From Lumbricus rubellus (lineage: Eukaryota; Annelida; Clitellata; Crassiclitellata; Lumbricidae), in the NCBI GenBank assembly GCA_945859605.1, contig OX243822.1:27279998-27343997 (forward strand): a stretch of DNA of 64,000 nt, given 5' to 3'. Both the position numbers and the translations under genes were made by a program. Shown here in pieces: positions 30,801 through 41,175 of the stretch; the first letter of the stretch is position 1, and every line of letters starts with the position of its first letter. A model generated the notes under the pieces. The model searched no databases, was not told where the DNA came from, and was given only the letters and a program-made list of their open reading frames with translations.

Positions 30801-31226
30801 CTTAATTCTCATTTCACATTCAAGCCTTTTGATCTCCAGATCCATATTTAACCTAGCCTGACTTTCTCGTTCAAGCTTGGCGTCATTCGCCTCTCTTTCA
30901 AGTCTGGCATTATTCGCCTCTCTTTCAAGTCTGGCGTCATTCGCCTCTCTTTCAAGTCTGGCATCCGCTATCCTCGCCAATTCTAATTCTTGTGCTCTAA
31001 GAGCTTTTGCCTCTTCTTGTGCTCTGGCTGCTTGTGCCTCTTCTTTTTCTCTAAGAGCTTTTGCATCTGCTCTTGCGTCACTTTCTTTCTTCTCCTCTCT
31101 CTCCTCAATCCTCTGTCGTCGCTGTTCGTCTTGTCTTTCTTTGACAAACTCTTTCAACTGTTCTCCCTCGTACTGCAACAGTTTTCCCATGTCAAGCCAC
31201 GTCTTTAAATCTGCGCCAGTGGACAT
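27885..31226 (-). CDS. gag: Gag-protease-integrase fragment polyprotein, copy 2
   Basis: 1113 codons starting at ATG 31226. It shows the same domain order as 16040-19381: coiled coil, SCAN-like capsid, CCHC knuckle, DSG protease-like site, H2C2 zinc finger, integrase C-terminal-like stretch and an N/R-rich tail. I see no residue difference from copy 1. The intact frame over 3.3 kb reflects a very recent duplication, so it is not independent evidence of selection. Its 5' LTR is interrupted only by the CACTA-like element, near the LTR's inner edge, so this copy may be the more transcribable one. Confidence 0.85.
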   Translation of the reverse strand: MSTGADLKTWLDMGKLLQYEGEQLKEFVKERQDEQRRQRIEEREEKKESDARADAKALREKEEAQAARAQEEAKALRAQELELARIADARLEREANDARLEREANNARLEREANDAKLERESQARLNMDLEIKRLECEMRIKEIDSRNYQNRGEATFTMVGDSSYQGNHNHNKGMKDIKFPIFNENKDCLDAYLLRFERTCAACEVATENWSLMLAKHLEGKALEVYQRLSTEETQSYECLKKHLLKRFQLTEGGYRTKFKTSKMESGETPSNFVHRLRRYMQQWLLQAGFEKTYEGMEGLLLKDQFFLTCSNELKMFIKEKGKMSLEDTLSCAESYIEAHGYKYAESNLRPTGKFSNERPNVKQFDDKSRERFNGNMNRGRGEIRHNRDMNNSGNMNRGFSREREQAAEHKITCFACGRNGHKAYDCVHKQKGVVKHTAAAVQIYENRAYKITQANEMLKLGEVARDVEDKVEGSKEELPIQMAASTVVKERRDDYSDLENKNEGQIKVNGMSTSCLYDSGSSTCIIKRSLVNDSDFTGRETQCILVDGTLRNFPTARINIESEYFTGNVEAMVMKEPVKPVIIGRIKGLKYLVVNDTTDDVIKCDQNDKEDTENKDERSERIENKRIIEKSLSVESQGQRTKKKVRFVCDVTNELSDDVMDDVVESDDVQQMTAAVETRAESKKVTRYKPLKVTEMPNLNITTKEVQELQRKDETLKKCWDKAIDWSDDDSVTEEVLYVKKNELLYRRVKEKSKDDAKWQLMVPKELRDKVLAVAHNSLLSAHLGMKKTHDKIVYEFYWPSIGQDIRKYVLSCDICQKSVDERVNYKVSHWSEKNRRTDEVLYKKGNNWPYGPKVKKNFKREPFKLIETRDRYMITRNRCESSNIDRNKKMYGIQHVDEKNKENSYRRCEVQSKRQNRWMNDRCTDDNEVIRRNVSWNERNVNNDNRRNYRHRSREFNRNSGIDSDRSSRLNWRCKDESNIVETMRRSYENKPWYRKTYGNESVREQRETGGVHHDENKWRGRTWNDRRWSYPVGVVNKRENSDNYYSRENESLKGIRWKTYGDINRYRGEEMNNRDSEIRNGSALNTMRKPEVKYGTHVWTRRVVKTREE

Positions 31227-31574
31227 CTTTCTCCTTACTCACTTACTTTTTTCTAAGTGGTAATATTCACAAATAGCTATACGCTATTAAATCTTCAAAT
31301 CCTACGATTTACAATCCAGTAATTATTCCACAATAATTATCAACGCTAGTGTGGCCTCTTAGCCACAACTAATATATATAGTCTGCGGTATCAGAATTTA
31401 ACGCACCTAACGTAACGCCTTCCTACGCATAGGCTAACCCACGCCGTACAAGCGCTGCAATGTTTAAATAAATTTCCATTATATCGGTAAAGTCTCTTGA
31501 AATTAATTGTCAGTAATGTTCAATATATCAACAATTTAAACTGCTAATAATATCCCCGAGACGGGCCTTCCACA
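31227..31574 (-). other. 5' leader, gypsy copy 2
   Basis: Duplicate of 19382-19729, including the TGG-starting candidate primer site next to the LTR (31554-31572). Confidence 0.5.
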
Positions 31575-34162
31575 TGTAGCGTTTATCTAACTAGGCCGTG
31601 AAATCGAGTTAGAAAATTACACTGGACAACAAATTTTAACTTTTTTTTTGCTTCCGAAAAATCTTTGACGGTTTTCTATAGAATTTGACGTGCTGAACAC
31701 GATGGTGTGCTCAGAATTGTTGTATCACGTAAGGTTTTTGAGAAAAACAGTATGCAAGATTTTAACTTAAATGCTCATAATCTATTGCATAATTTACTAT
31801 ATACTATAATTTAATTTTTTTTACTTCCAAAAGATCTTTGATGGTTTTCTATAGAATTTGACGTGCTGAACCCGATGGTATGCTCAGAATTGTTATATCA
31901 CGTAAGGTTTTTGAGAAAAACAGTATGCAAGATTCTAACTTAAATGCTCGTTTATTGCATATAATTTACAATATGCTATAATTTAATTTTTTTTATTTCC
32001 AAAAGATCTTTGATGGTTTTCTATAGAATTTGACGTGCTGAACACGATGGTATGCTCAGAATTGTTGTATCACGTAAGGTTTTTGAGAAAAACAGTATGC
32101 AAGATTCTAACTTAAATGCTCGTTTATTCACTTTATTGCATTTAATTTACAATATGCAATAACTTAATTTTTTTTTCTCCAAAAGATCTTTGATGGTTTT
32201 CTATAGAATGTGACGTGCTGAACACGATGGTATGCTCAGAATTGTTGTATCACGTAAGGTGTTTGAGAAAAACAGTATGCAAGATTCTAACTTAAATGCT
32301 CGTTTATTCACTTTTTTGCATATAATTTACAATATGCTATAACTTAATTTTTTTTTATTTCCGGAAAATCTTTCACTGTTTTCTATAGAATTTGACGTGC
32401 TGAACACGATGGTATGCTCAGAATTATTGTATCACGTAAGGTTTTTGAGAAAACAGCATGCATGATTTTAACTTAAATGCTCATTTATTGCATATAATGT
32501 ACAATATATACTATAACTTAATTTTTGTTATTTCCGGAAAATCTTTCACTGTTTTCTATAGAATGTGACGTGCTGAACACGATGGTGTACTCAGAATTGT
32601 TGTATCACGTAAGGTTTTTGAAAAAACAGCATGCAACATTTTAACTTACACGCTCACATTATATTGTACACATTTACAATATACTATAATTTAGTTTCAT
32701 TGGAAAACAAATCTTTATAACAGTTCTTCCTCATAATATTGATGCTGATGATGACTGTATCACTTAGAAAAGTTGGAAACATGAAATTAATGTTTTACAG
32801 TTATTTCTTGTTTAGTTGCACATGTACAATGTACGGGATGAGCAAAAAAGGGGGGACCCTTAGGTTTTTGGCCAATATCTTGGCCAAAAGTAAGAATTTC
32901 GACATTAAATTTTACAAGCTTAAAGACAATTCATATTTACACCAGATGGCCAAATTTCATCAAAATATTTCGAACAGAACAAAAGTTATACCACTTTCAT
33001 GGATGCCTAATGCCTAAAACCACTGTTTTTTTACGATTCCAAAACGTAACGAAAATTTGACGATTTCTCAAAAACCTTACGTGATGGGACAATTTCAAGG
33101 TGATTTTCGTGATCAGCAGCAGAAACTGCATAAGAAACACATGAAAGTGTGCAGGAAGCAAAATCACTGTTGTCCAGTGTTACTGGACTCTTAATATCAT
33201 AGCACAAGAAAACCAATATTAATAATGAAATATATATTTAAAATAGAAAGTCAACATACATCAATGCCGTAACCTAATTACTTATTTGGCGTTGATTATT
33301 AATAATTATTATATTCTAATTATTCTTATCTGATCTTGACAGATGAAAGTTTCTTCGGAATATAGTTCAGCTTCTTGTGTAAACTGTCTTGCTCGAAGTT
33401 CGATGAATATGCAACCATGTGCTTCGAATATGATGTGTGAGAATAATTTCACTGTAGAAGAATTCGGTCTATGACGAACCGAGTCATCTCCAATGTTTAT
33501 GTAGATTCACAACACCACCATCAGCCGTTGAATTCAAATAAATGTGATGCGTCGCAATGCAGGCGAACACACACAAGTCACCGATCACCCAAAGTGATAC
33601 TCGACAACGTCTGAATATTCTTCCAACCAACCGTCAATCGTTCCACAACCACACACGCCTTGACCAAAAGGTTCCCAAAACGAGCCACCAGAATCTATTC
33701 AGCAGAATTCTGTCTCGCAACCTATTGTCCTCACACGACGCTTCAATATTCTATTGACCACGTCCAACAACTCTCTTCCTGGCCGCCAAATATAACTTTT
33801 AGAGAAGATTGTTTCTACAATCCAAGTCTCTCTTTTGACGTTCATGCACAGGAATCACTTATTCCTGTTTCAAAATCCTCTGACGTGTAACTTTTCGGTT
33901 TTAAATCGATTTCCACGTCCCTGATTCGTCTATTGACTTTTAACCGTCAATGTCAAGGTAATTGCCATGACAACGTCATGACGTCACGTTGCGTTGCTAA
34001 GTTACCACGTCACGTGACTTATATTTTCAAGTTATATTGCTCATTTTCGCCAAATGATTAAATAACTAAACAACGCCAGTAATTACTCTATCTTACCTAT
34101 AATTAAGAATTAATATTGATAACAAATTAGTTTAATCGATAATAGCGCAATAATTCGCTACA
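31575..34162 (-). repeat. Right LTR of gypsy copy 2
   Basis: LTR parts are 31575-31619 and 33180-34162. The empty hAT site CGTCGCAA is at 33550-33557. The CRE TGACGTCA is at 33979-33986. Confidence 0.9.
31620..33179. mobile_element. CACTA-like transposon, copy 2
   Basis: 1560 bases, same termini and TTA duplication as 19775-21334, again with six internal repeat units (31645-32715). Minor differences seen include T to C at ~31824 and A to T at ~32314. Confidence 0.85.
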
Positions 34163-34167
34163 CGTAC

Positions 34168-34807
34168 GTCGTCAAAAGAAAAGAAATGTCGGCAAGAATA
34201 ATTATTAAGCCTACGGCAGACCTGATGACGTTTCAGAAATAAACCCAGGCTTCTTTATAAAAAATCCAGAAAACCCAAACTATTTGTGTAAGCGATTCTA
34301 CAATAAACCCAGATTTTGCTTTTAAAATACCAGAAACCCAGACGAAGGCCTAAAACCAGATCTAGTGGAAAAAACCCAACTGTGGCATCACTGCAGCTCA
34401 CAAATAAATTTCAAATTTAAAATATTTCCACATATCGCTTTTTCTTTAGATTTCTACCACATATTCTTTAGTCTATTTCAAAACTTATCGTGCAAAAATT
34501 TGCTTGCCATAGTAAATGAGCGGGTTTAAGACTTAATTATCGTTGCACCGTGGCCTAGGACCGTTAATGACTGGTTAATTGCGTCTGAATTGCGCGTAAG
34601 TTTCCATAATTTTCGAAACTTAAAATGTCGATAACTCTGGTTTTAAAGTGAATTGAGAGCTGACAATAGTCACGATGACTTTCAGATTCGCATAAGAAAA
34701 AGAAAAATATTATTTCGTCGTTGACATCGGTTTGGCTTAAAAGTCTTTGACCGGGGGAACTTTGCGCACAACGGGACATCGCCACAGAATGAACTTTGCC
34801 TTATGGT
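34168..34807. other. Flanking DNA, duplicate of 23663-24302
   Basis: No recognised feature beyond being part of unit B. Confidence 0.5.
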
Positions 34808-34811
34808 TTAA

Positions 34812-35771
34812 CCCTCGGGCTACCAGGGGGGGGTGGTATCCACCCCCCCTCGGTTTTTCCCAAATCAAACTTTTTTCGTTAGGAATAAAATTTTGACGTT
34901 TACGGTAGCTGTAGAGGATTCATTTGCACACATTTTGAGCTAAAATGTGTGATGATATACCATACCATTCAAAAGTTATACCCGATATACCCGAGGCACC
35001 AGGGGGGGTGGATACCACCCCCCTTAGATTATCGGCTGTATCTTATCCGTCCTTTGACATGAAGATACACCAATTACACCATTCTGTAGAGGGAATGTGG
35101 GGCTACATTCTGGTAGTCACGGAGTTGTCTTTGGACAACCGGAAGTGCTCAAAATAAATTGAAATATAAATAAAGGTGTTTTATTTTCATAAAATTTTCA
35201 TGTTTTTCCTATTAAAAATTATTCATAATTTATTTTTTAAGAGAAATAAATTATGTCATTCTATAGCGGGCATTCAGGGCTATTTTGTGATACCAATTAA
35301 TTTGAAATTTGATGACCGGCAGTGCTCAAAATAAATTTAAATGTGTGAAAATGTTGTTTTTTTACAACGCAAACCGATAAGTTTTTCAGCATGTTTTACA
35401 TGTTTTTTCTCTTTTTATTGTAACTAAAACTAACTTATTACTGGTTTTTATAGTTGAATATTGGACTTTATTATTTGTAAACTATTTTTAATTAAATAAA
35501 TTATGTTAAAAACACACAGAATCTAATATTTTGCTTATGCGAAAGTATACATTTTGTGGAATCGACGGGTGCCTACGGTAAAAAATTCATAACTTCGGGG
35601 TGCTTTCATATATTTTAAACCTAAATATACCATTTCGTGCAGAAATGAATGCTGAATCCATAGGTGTATTACAAGTTATGATATTTCAAACGAAACCCAA
35701 AATCCAGGGGGGGGTGGTAACCACCCCCCCTTGGTAGTCAGTGTTACAAAAAAAGCTTGGTAGCCTGAGGG
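34812..35771. mobile_element. piggyBac-like element, copy 2
   Basis: TTAA at 34808-34811 and 35772-35775. It has the same terminal repeats and three palindromes as copy 1. One base shorter, in a T run near 35401. Confidence 0.8.
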
Positions 35772-36008
35772 TTAAGATGGTTTAAGATTATACATAATCA
35801 CATTAATCAGTTTTTTTTTACTATTTTTTATTTCTTTAATCATGTTCTTTACATTCTTATTTGTCTATTGACTAGCATGTCTTTGTGACATATGTGTTTT
35901 TATACACAATTATTTTAAAGACAGTTTTCAAAGGAGAAAGTATTGAACAGAATATAAGACTTAGATATCTATCCCTAAAAATTACAGCCAGATAGGATGG
36001 AATAGAGG

Positions 36009-36209
36009 GTGATCAGGCTCTTGAGAGCCGGCTCGGCCAAGAGTTTTGATTGTAGTCGAACTGATGTTACACGACACGGGTCTTCGCCAGACTCATGGAC
36101 TACGAAGGCCGACATCGTGGCATGCAACACCTATCCTACGTTAAAAGACAGACTAGAAGTGTTTGAAAAAGAAAGGAAAGTGAATACGGAATATTCACAG
36201 GGACGTTAG
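36009..36209 (+). other. Short ORF, fourth copy
   Basis: 66 codons, duplicate of 25505-25705. Unrecognised. Confidence 0.25.
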
Positions 36210-36550
36210 TTCCACATTTCACACAGCCGTCCATCATTGGCTAATTGATGAAATGGCTGTGATCCTACATGCGGACGTTCCTGTCTAGCGTACAACATTG
36301 TATAAAGTAATCGTTTTGGTAAAGTGTTGTAACCTCCTAGGCTGCGCCTGAAACGCTGCTTGAAAATAAATTCTCACAGAGAACCAGAATAGTACTATCT
36401 AGGAAGTATAACGATACCGGGTTCCGGAAGATTACTAAATATATGCAAAATAAATTGTTTGAGCAATGAGAATGATTCTCGATTCTCTTTTATAACCGCT
36501 AGAGCGTGCTGCTCGCATTCCATTGGATGGAAAGTATCACGTGATAATTA

Positions 36551-36676
36551 TGTAAATGCTAACCGTCAACGTCGTTTCGCAGCGTTTGGTCACCATGGCA
36601 ACCGAATACAATCAATCAAACTCGTGTAATTCTTCGATAGACAATACAGCTGTTACTAAGGTAACCGGTATAAATA
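36551..36676. repeat. Continuation of the third tandem-unit copy
   Basis: TGTAAATGCTAACCGTCAAC and CACCATGGCAACCGAATACA continue the order of units 1 and 2, up to AATTCTTCGATAGA, where similarity stops. Confidence 0.7.
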
Positions 36677-36812
36677 ATGTATGTTTGTTTGTATGTGCAC
36701 TTGTTATAGCGCCCATTCAAGCTCTCTCTTTACTCAGAAGCGCTCCCGAATGCAGAGCGGACATTGCATCGGAATTTCGCGCCGAAGACTTTCTTACGCT
36801 ATATTCAAATGG
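36677..36812 (-). repeat. SINE 3' part
   Basis: On the minus strand it ends in GCGCTATAACAAGTGCACAT and ACAAACAAACAT, preceded by GAGCGCTTCTGAG and a GCATTC/GCAGAGC region. It lacks the tRNA-like head. Confidence 0.6.
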
Positions 36813-36869
36813 CCTGCTCAGTGGACTCTTAAATCCATGCTAAAACATGCTTGTTCGCTATGGGGCATG

Positions 36870-36955
36870 CTGCTTTGTAAGGCGCCCTTTAAGGGCCTAT
36901 AGGCATGGCTGTGTTACGGCGCCATACAAATTGCCTTTATTGTTATTTTTTAATG
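36870..36955 (+). repeat. L2-like LINE/SINE tail
   Basis: TTTGTAAGGCGCCCTTTAAG and GGCGCCATACAAATTGCCTT followed by TATTGTTATT has the form of L2-type 3' tails. Confidence 0.45.
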
Positions 36956-37740
36956 CCATGAGGTACTTCGTCCCCCCAGGGACTTATAAAATATAAAAAA
37001 ATGTGCCTGGAACGGCTTAACCTCATCCATTTCTGGCGTGGGTCTCCTAAATGATCCACTAAATACTACGGCGTTGAAGCGCTGAATTGTGACAGAGAGC
37101 CTCTGAAATAAATAACTGGTCTCTCTCGGTTCACCCGTATACAATATAGCTGATGTAAGGTGGCGACCCATGTCCGAAATAAAATCGAGGCCTGCGCTGT
37201 TGATGGGGCTCAGTGTTTCTAGGGCAAGGAAGATAAAAATGGGTGTGTCTAGAAATGCGTGGTATTTCAGCATCTTTCTTTCCTCCGCTAGACATGCCGC
37301 TGTCCCTGCTTGGGCTGCTGAAGCTGCGAGGTATGACGGTGCCAGCGTATCTATTATTGTGACGTCCCAGACTAGACTTTTGCCTGCCTTCCAAGGAATG
37401 AGCGTGATGCCATCGCGTCGCTTTGCGTCAGATCGTAATAGTCCTTGGGGCTCCCCGGCTCTTTGGCTGTTGGAAAGCCAGCTTTCGACAGAGATCGGAA
37501 GACCAGGTCGTTGATGGCCGCGTGGCGTGATATTCGGCCGTCGCCCAGCTGGCAGAACAAGCCATGTTCGCCCCTGGCGGTGACCAGAGCACCACAAGCG
37601 CATGTGTGCGGCTCGCAGATGTTTGAACCCAATCGCAGACCGACCCTGACCGCCTCGTCGCTCAGTTTCAACCCACGTTCAACTACCATGAATATCATTG
37701 AATATTCTCTACAGCTGAGCTTTGGTTTATTTAGACGCAT
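36950..37740 (-). pseudogene. Retroelement C-terminal domain, frameshifted
   Basis: Two overlapping minus-strand frames (37372-37740 and 36950-37603) carry successive parts of one protein region. The first has LRLGSNICEPHTCACGALV, then HGLFC, GRISRHAAINDLVFRSL and AKEP. The second continues with RDGITLIPWKAG, LVWDVTIIDTLAPSYL, LKYHAF and SYLFQRLSVTIQRFNA. I recall this CxC-GRxxRHxxxNDxxxR...DGxTLxPW...WDxTxxDT pattern from C-termini of RT-bearing proteins in many invertebrates, where the acidic and W-D positions suggest a restriction-endonuclease-like fold. That assignment is from memory and uncertain. The frame change lies near 37441-37465. It is a truncated dead copy without RT. Confidence 0.6.
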
Positions 37741-37744
37741 TTTT

Positions 37745-38619
37745 CGAATTCATAGAGTTATAAGGAAAAGTTTTTAAGTTCTAAAGGTGTCTAAGACGAC
37801 GACCACCACAAAAATTATCTTGGATCGAATTTTTTTATCGTCAACTCCAAAGCCTTACGATTAATTGATTCAAGACATGTTTATCAATGGCATAGCAATA
37901 TCCCAAGCGCCAACCTATTTATGCGAATAAGTCATAATCCTATCGTCTGTTTAAATGAAGCTGCTAGTTATTAATAGCGTCACGTGACAGTGTTTCAAAG
38001 GTGTTTAAGGCAATCACTGTATCATTGATCGTTTAACGAAAATTTGTGGCCGCTACTGTAACAGACCGTTAACATTAGTACCGGTAGCACTTACTTTGTT
38101 AGCAAAGGACAGAGGTCAAAGTGATGCTCCCGATTGTTGGTTATAGTTACTGTTTAGCGACATGGGGGGGGGGGGGTGCCAAAGTCTCGTTCTCCTCGTT
38201 CTTGCGGCTTGTGACTGACGCTGCTCAAATGTAACTCGCATTTCTGCCTCACTTTTAAGTAAAAGTGAACATCGCACCTACAAAGTGTGTATTTCATTCA
38301 TCCATTCATTTAAGGCATTTGCGTTGGGTCCCTTAAGAAGTCCCAGTTCAACCACTGCGACAAACAAAGTTTTAAGGAGCATGTAAAACACTGACGCGTC
38401 AACCCTATAGGGTAGTATAGGTAACAGGCGTATTATAGTCTCCAACGGGTGGCTATTCCAGACAGATGAACCTAAAATTTATGGTCGTGTTTATTTTGTA
38501 TTTAACAGCTCCAGTTTTTCGCAACTACGTAATACTGAGAGCGAAATTGAATAGTCATACGAGAGGCGCTACATAGATCTACAGATACGGTACGATGTAT
38601 GGCACTACTGATGGCCATA
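37745..38619. repeat. Module D/I-like fragment
   Basis: CTAAAGGTGTCTAAGACGAC (~37780), TTTCAAAGGTGTTTAAGGCA (~37993), a G run (~38166-38176), CTCCTCGTTCTTGCGGCTTG and ACGAGAGGCGCTACATAGAT follow the order of module D into module A. No gene. Confidence 0.6.
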
Positions 38620-38627
38620 GGCATAGA

Positions 38628-38858
38628 CAGTGGCGCAACTAGGGGGGGTGCTGGGTAGGTGATTGATCACCCCCAGGCTAAAAAGGTGACCCGTGCAATT
38701 TTTCCAAATCCGATGAGTTTTTTGGGTGGTCATTCGGTCTTTAAGATTACACAATCAAGCAAGTTCCTTTGGCACTCGCTACTTCGCACCATCGGCTCTT
38801 AGAACAATAATTCTGAGCACCCCCCCTCCCCCAGGAAAATCTTTTGGTTGCGCCCCTG
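38628..38858. mobile_element. hAT-like MITE
   Basis: Ends CAGTGGCGCAACTAG and, inverted, CAGGGGCGCAACCAA. Flanks GGCATAGA (38620-38627) and GCCATAGA (38859-38866) match at 7 of 8. Length 231. It is G-rich on the left and C-rich on the right, so it could fold back. Confidence 0.7.
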
Positions 38859-38866
38859 GCCATAGA

Positions 38867-39229
38867 GTTTACACTAAGCATATGGATACAGAGTTTAACA
38901 ACGTAGTTTGGCAACAACGGCCGATTTTCTTAAGCCTTAGTGTCTTAGGCAGAACTCGGCTTCAAGCGGTTTAGACGCGCCACAATATGGCAGAAATAAG
39001 ACGCAGCAACCAGTAATGATTATAATTATAAGTCGAGCAATGGATGGATGGATGTAAAATTTTACGATAATAGCTTACAGGAATTTGCTTGGCATTTAAC
39101 AGCTCTACAACACCTTTGAAACGTCTTGAGAACATGCTATAAATTCAGCAAACCCTTAATCGTCGCTGATAACATAAGCATTTTTTGGTTAAGTATGGAC
39201 CAGCAGGAAGTCTGATGAGATAAGGAAAA
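38867..39229. repeat. Module B/C fragment
   Basis: GATACAGAGTTTAACAACGT, GCAACAACGGCCGATTTTCT, ATGGATGGATGTAAAATTTT and AACACCTTTGAAACGTCTTG (~39110). No gene. Confidence 0.55.
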
Positions 39230-39600
39230 TGAGATGACTGAGAATTTCAGATAAAATTATGGCAATGGAAACCAACGAACATAATAAATTATGTTGTCAT
39301 CCAATAATATTATTGTAATTATGTAAATTTATGGCTTATATAGCCTAAGCTTCTAAGGAAGATGAAATACTTTGGTCACATTATGAAGTAACGTGATGAC
39401 TGTTTGGAAAAGAGATAATGCATGGTACACCAGCTGTATCGAGTGCACGTGGAAGACCCTGAACAACCTGGATTGAGAGCATTATGTCTTCGACAGGTTT
39501 AATTTTGATTCAGTTATGCTGTGGAGGACAGAGGAAAGATAGATCTTGAGACTGATCTCGAGGGGTTCATTGTGGAGTCAACCTTAGGATCGAATACGGC
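39230..39600 (+). pseudogene. LINE 3' coding-end remnant
   Basis: ATGAAATACTTTGGTCACAT (KYFGHI), GTTTGGAAAAGAGATAATGC and GTGGAAGACCCTGAACAACC are the nucleotide marks of the LINE tail at 55015-55345. Stops and frameshifts throughout. A short A/T insertion (~39275-39355) interrupts the LRISW-like start. Confidence 0.5.
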
Positions 39601-40045
39601 TGAAGATAGGAGAAAAACACCAAGATATCACTAATTGATAAGCGACATCTTGTGATCACCAATCTTTAGTTGCTACTCTGTGATCAACGTGAAACGTTGT
39701 CTGATGATTTATGGATCGAAAATTCAACGGCAGCATCCATATATTACGTACGAAAAAACCTATTATCGATCCCAACCTCTAGCATTTTTTGACCATTCAA
39801 CTACATGTACATACAAGGCTTCTTTCCCCGCTCTACCAAAGCTATTTATCTAAAGTCGTGTATTTAACCGCTGGGTTACTGTTTAATTTCGTTAAACATA
39901 ATTGTTTCTGGTTAAAATTTGCTAGCTGTTATGGTTTACTGTTTAGATCGGAACACAAAACAAGTTTAATGTAGTCAAATGCCATCGCACGAACATAGGA
40001 TAATACAGTTATAAAATTAGTAGGCGAATTCCCCCCGCCCTAAAG
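39601..40045. other. No recognisable feature
   Basis: A 61-codon frame at 39789-39974 matches nothing I know. No terminal repeats seen. Confidence 0.5.
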
Positions 40046-41175
40046 CAGGTTGACTAGATTAAACACCTCCCAAACCAGGCACTCAACACATACATGTATA
40101 TAATTATTTTAAACGACCGGGTTTTTGTCTTAATAAAACAGATATCGACCACTTAATCTTATAGTTAGGGTTGACACATTAGCGTCTTGCAGGCTCTTTA
40201 AAACTATTTTGTATCACCATATTTACACTGGAAGCGCCTCTGAGTGGATTTTTTAAGTGGCGCTATACAAAATCTTGAAATGGCCGCATTAATGAATAAA
40301 CCCTGGTCGCTGAATGGCGTCAAACATAGACACTGCAATATTTTTTTACACACCTTTTTAATAATCGCTAGATTGATCTTATAAACTGTTAAGTCGCGTT
40401 GTCTCATTATATACCCCACCGCCAAACATATCGAATGGAAGAGGTACAATCATGTACATGTAGACGTGAAACAGTCTTGATTTTCGCAAGGTTAAATAAA
40501 ACAATAGACAAGATATTATTCACAATTATTGTGATAAACAGATGGCAAACACTTGGCTGCCATCGTCTTTTAAGTGCATTCAAAAAGGCTCTTTCGTCCT
40601 TTCTATGCATTGTCAAAACAAATAATTAATTGGAATGGGTGTTTTCATTCTTTCACGACTCCTATGGCTGTCATGGCCTTTGACGTCACCCTCCTCCGTT
40701 CTATGCATTGACTAAACAAATCATTGGAATGGATGTTTTCAGTCGTTCACGACTCCTATAATGGCTGTCATGGCCATTGACGTCACCCTCCTCATTTATC
40801 AAGGTTTGGTACTGACACTACTGATAGCTGTAGTTTCATATTAAGCATTGATGATGAGTTAAACGACGGCCGATTGGCTTGCTGTCTTAGGCAGAACTCA
40901 GCTTTAAACGGTTCAGACACGTCATATCATATGGCAAAATAAGCCGCAACAACAATATTGATTATAAGTCTAACAATGGATGGATGGATGGATGGATGGA
41001 TATAAAGTTTGGCGATAATAGCTACGATAATACAGGCCGCTGTCGTCGACAGGAATTTGCTTGGCATCGTACGGCTCTAGCTATAAGCCTATAACACCTT
41101 TAAATGTCTTGAGATCACGCTATAAATAGAGTAAGCGCGTTATCGTCATCAATATTTTTTGGCTAAATTTCGTCA
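40046..41175. repeat. Module D/B copy with a small internal duplication
   Basis: ACCAGGCACTCAACACATAC, an L2-like tail (40215-40285), ACACACCTTTTTAATAATCG, then GTCATGGCCTTTGACGTCAC (40670) repeated 100 bases later as GTCATGGCCATTGACGTCAC (40770), ATGGATGGATGG and AACACCTTTAAATGTCTTGA (~41096). No gene. Confidence 0.6.

Larger units (their letters stand above)
26047..34162 (-). mobile_element. Gmr1-like Ty3/gypsy element, copy 2 (left LTR truncated)
   Basis: This is the duplicate of copy 1. Its left LTR (26047-26688) lacks the first ~390 bases because the duplication began inside it. Its right LTR (31575-34162) has the CACTA-like insertion and not the hAT-like one. It has a right-hand CGTAC but no matching left one, which confirms it arrived by duplication and not by transposition. 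Confidence 0.9.
26047..36550. repeat. Large tandem duplication, unit B
   Basis: Direct copy of unit A without the hAT-like insertion. The junction at 26046/26047 joins flanking DNA (GTGATAATTAT) to the LTR interior (TTGAATTCAAAT) with one shared T. After 36550 the flank continues (TGTAAATGCTAACC), as it does in tandem units 1 and 2. Confidence 0.9.

Noticed and set aside
13812..36550. Endogenous retrovirus with env
   Set aside because: No env-like frame lies between RNase H and the 3' LTR. The element is a Ty3/gypsy retrotransposon lacking RT.
26047..36550. Second independent gypsy insertion
   Set aside because: The flank beyond the element is duplicated too and the left LTR is truncated without a target duplication, so it is a segmental copy.
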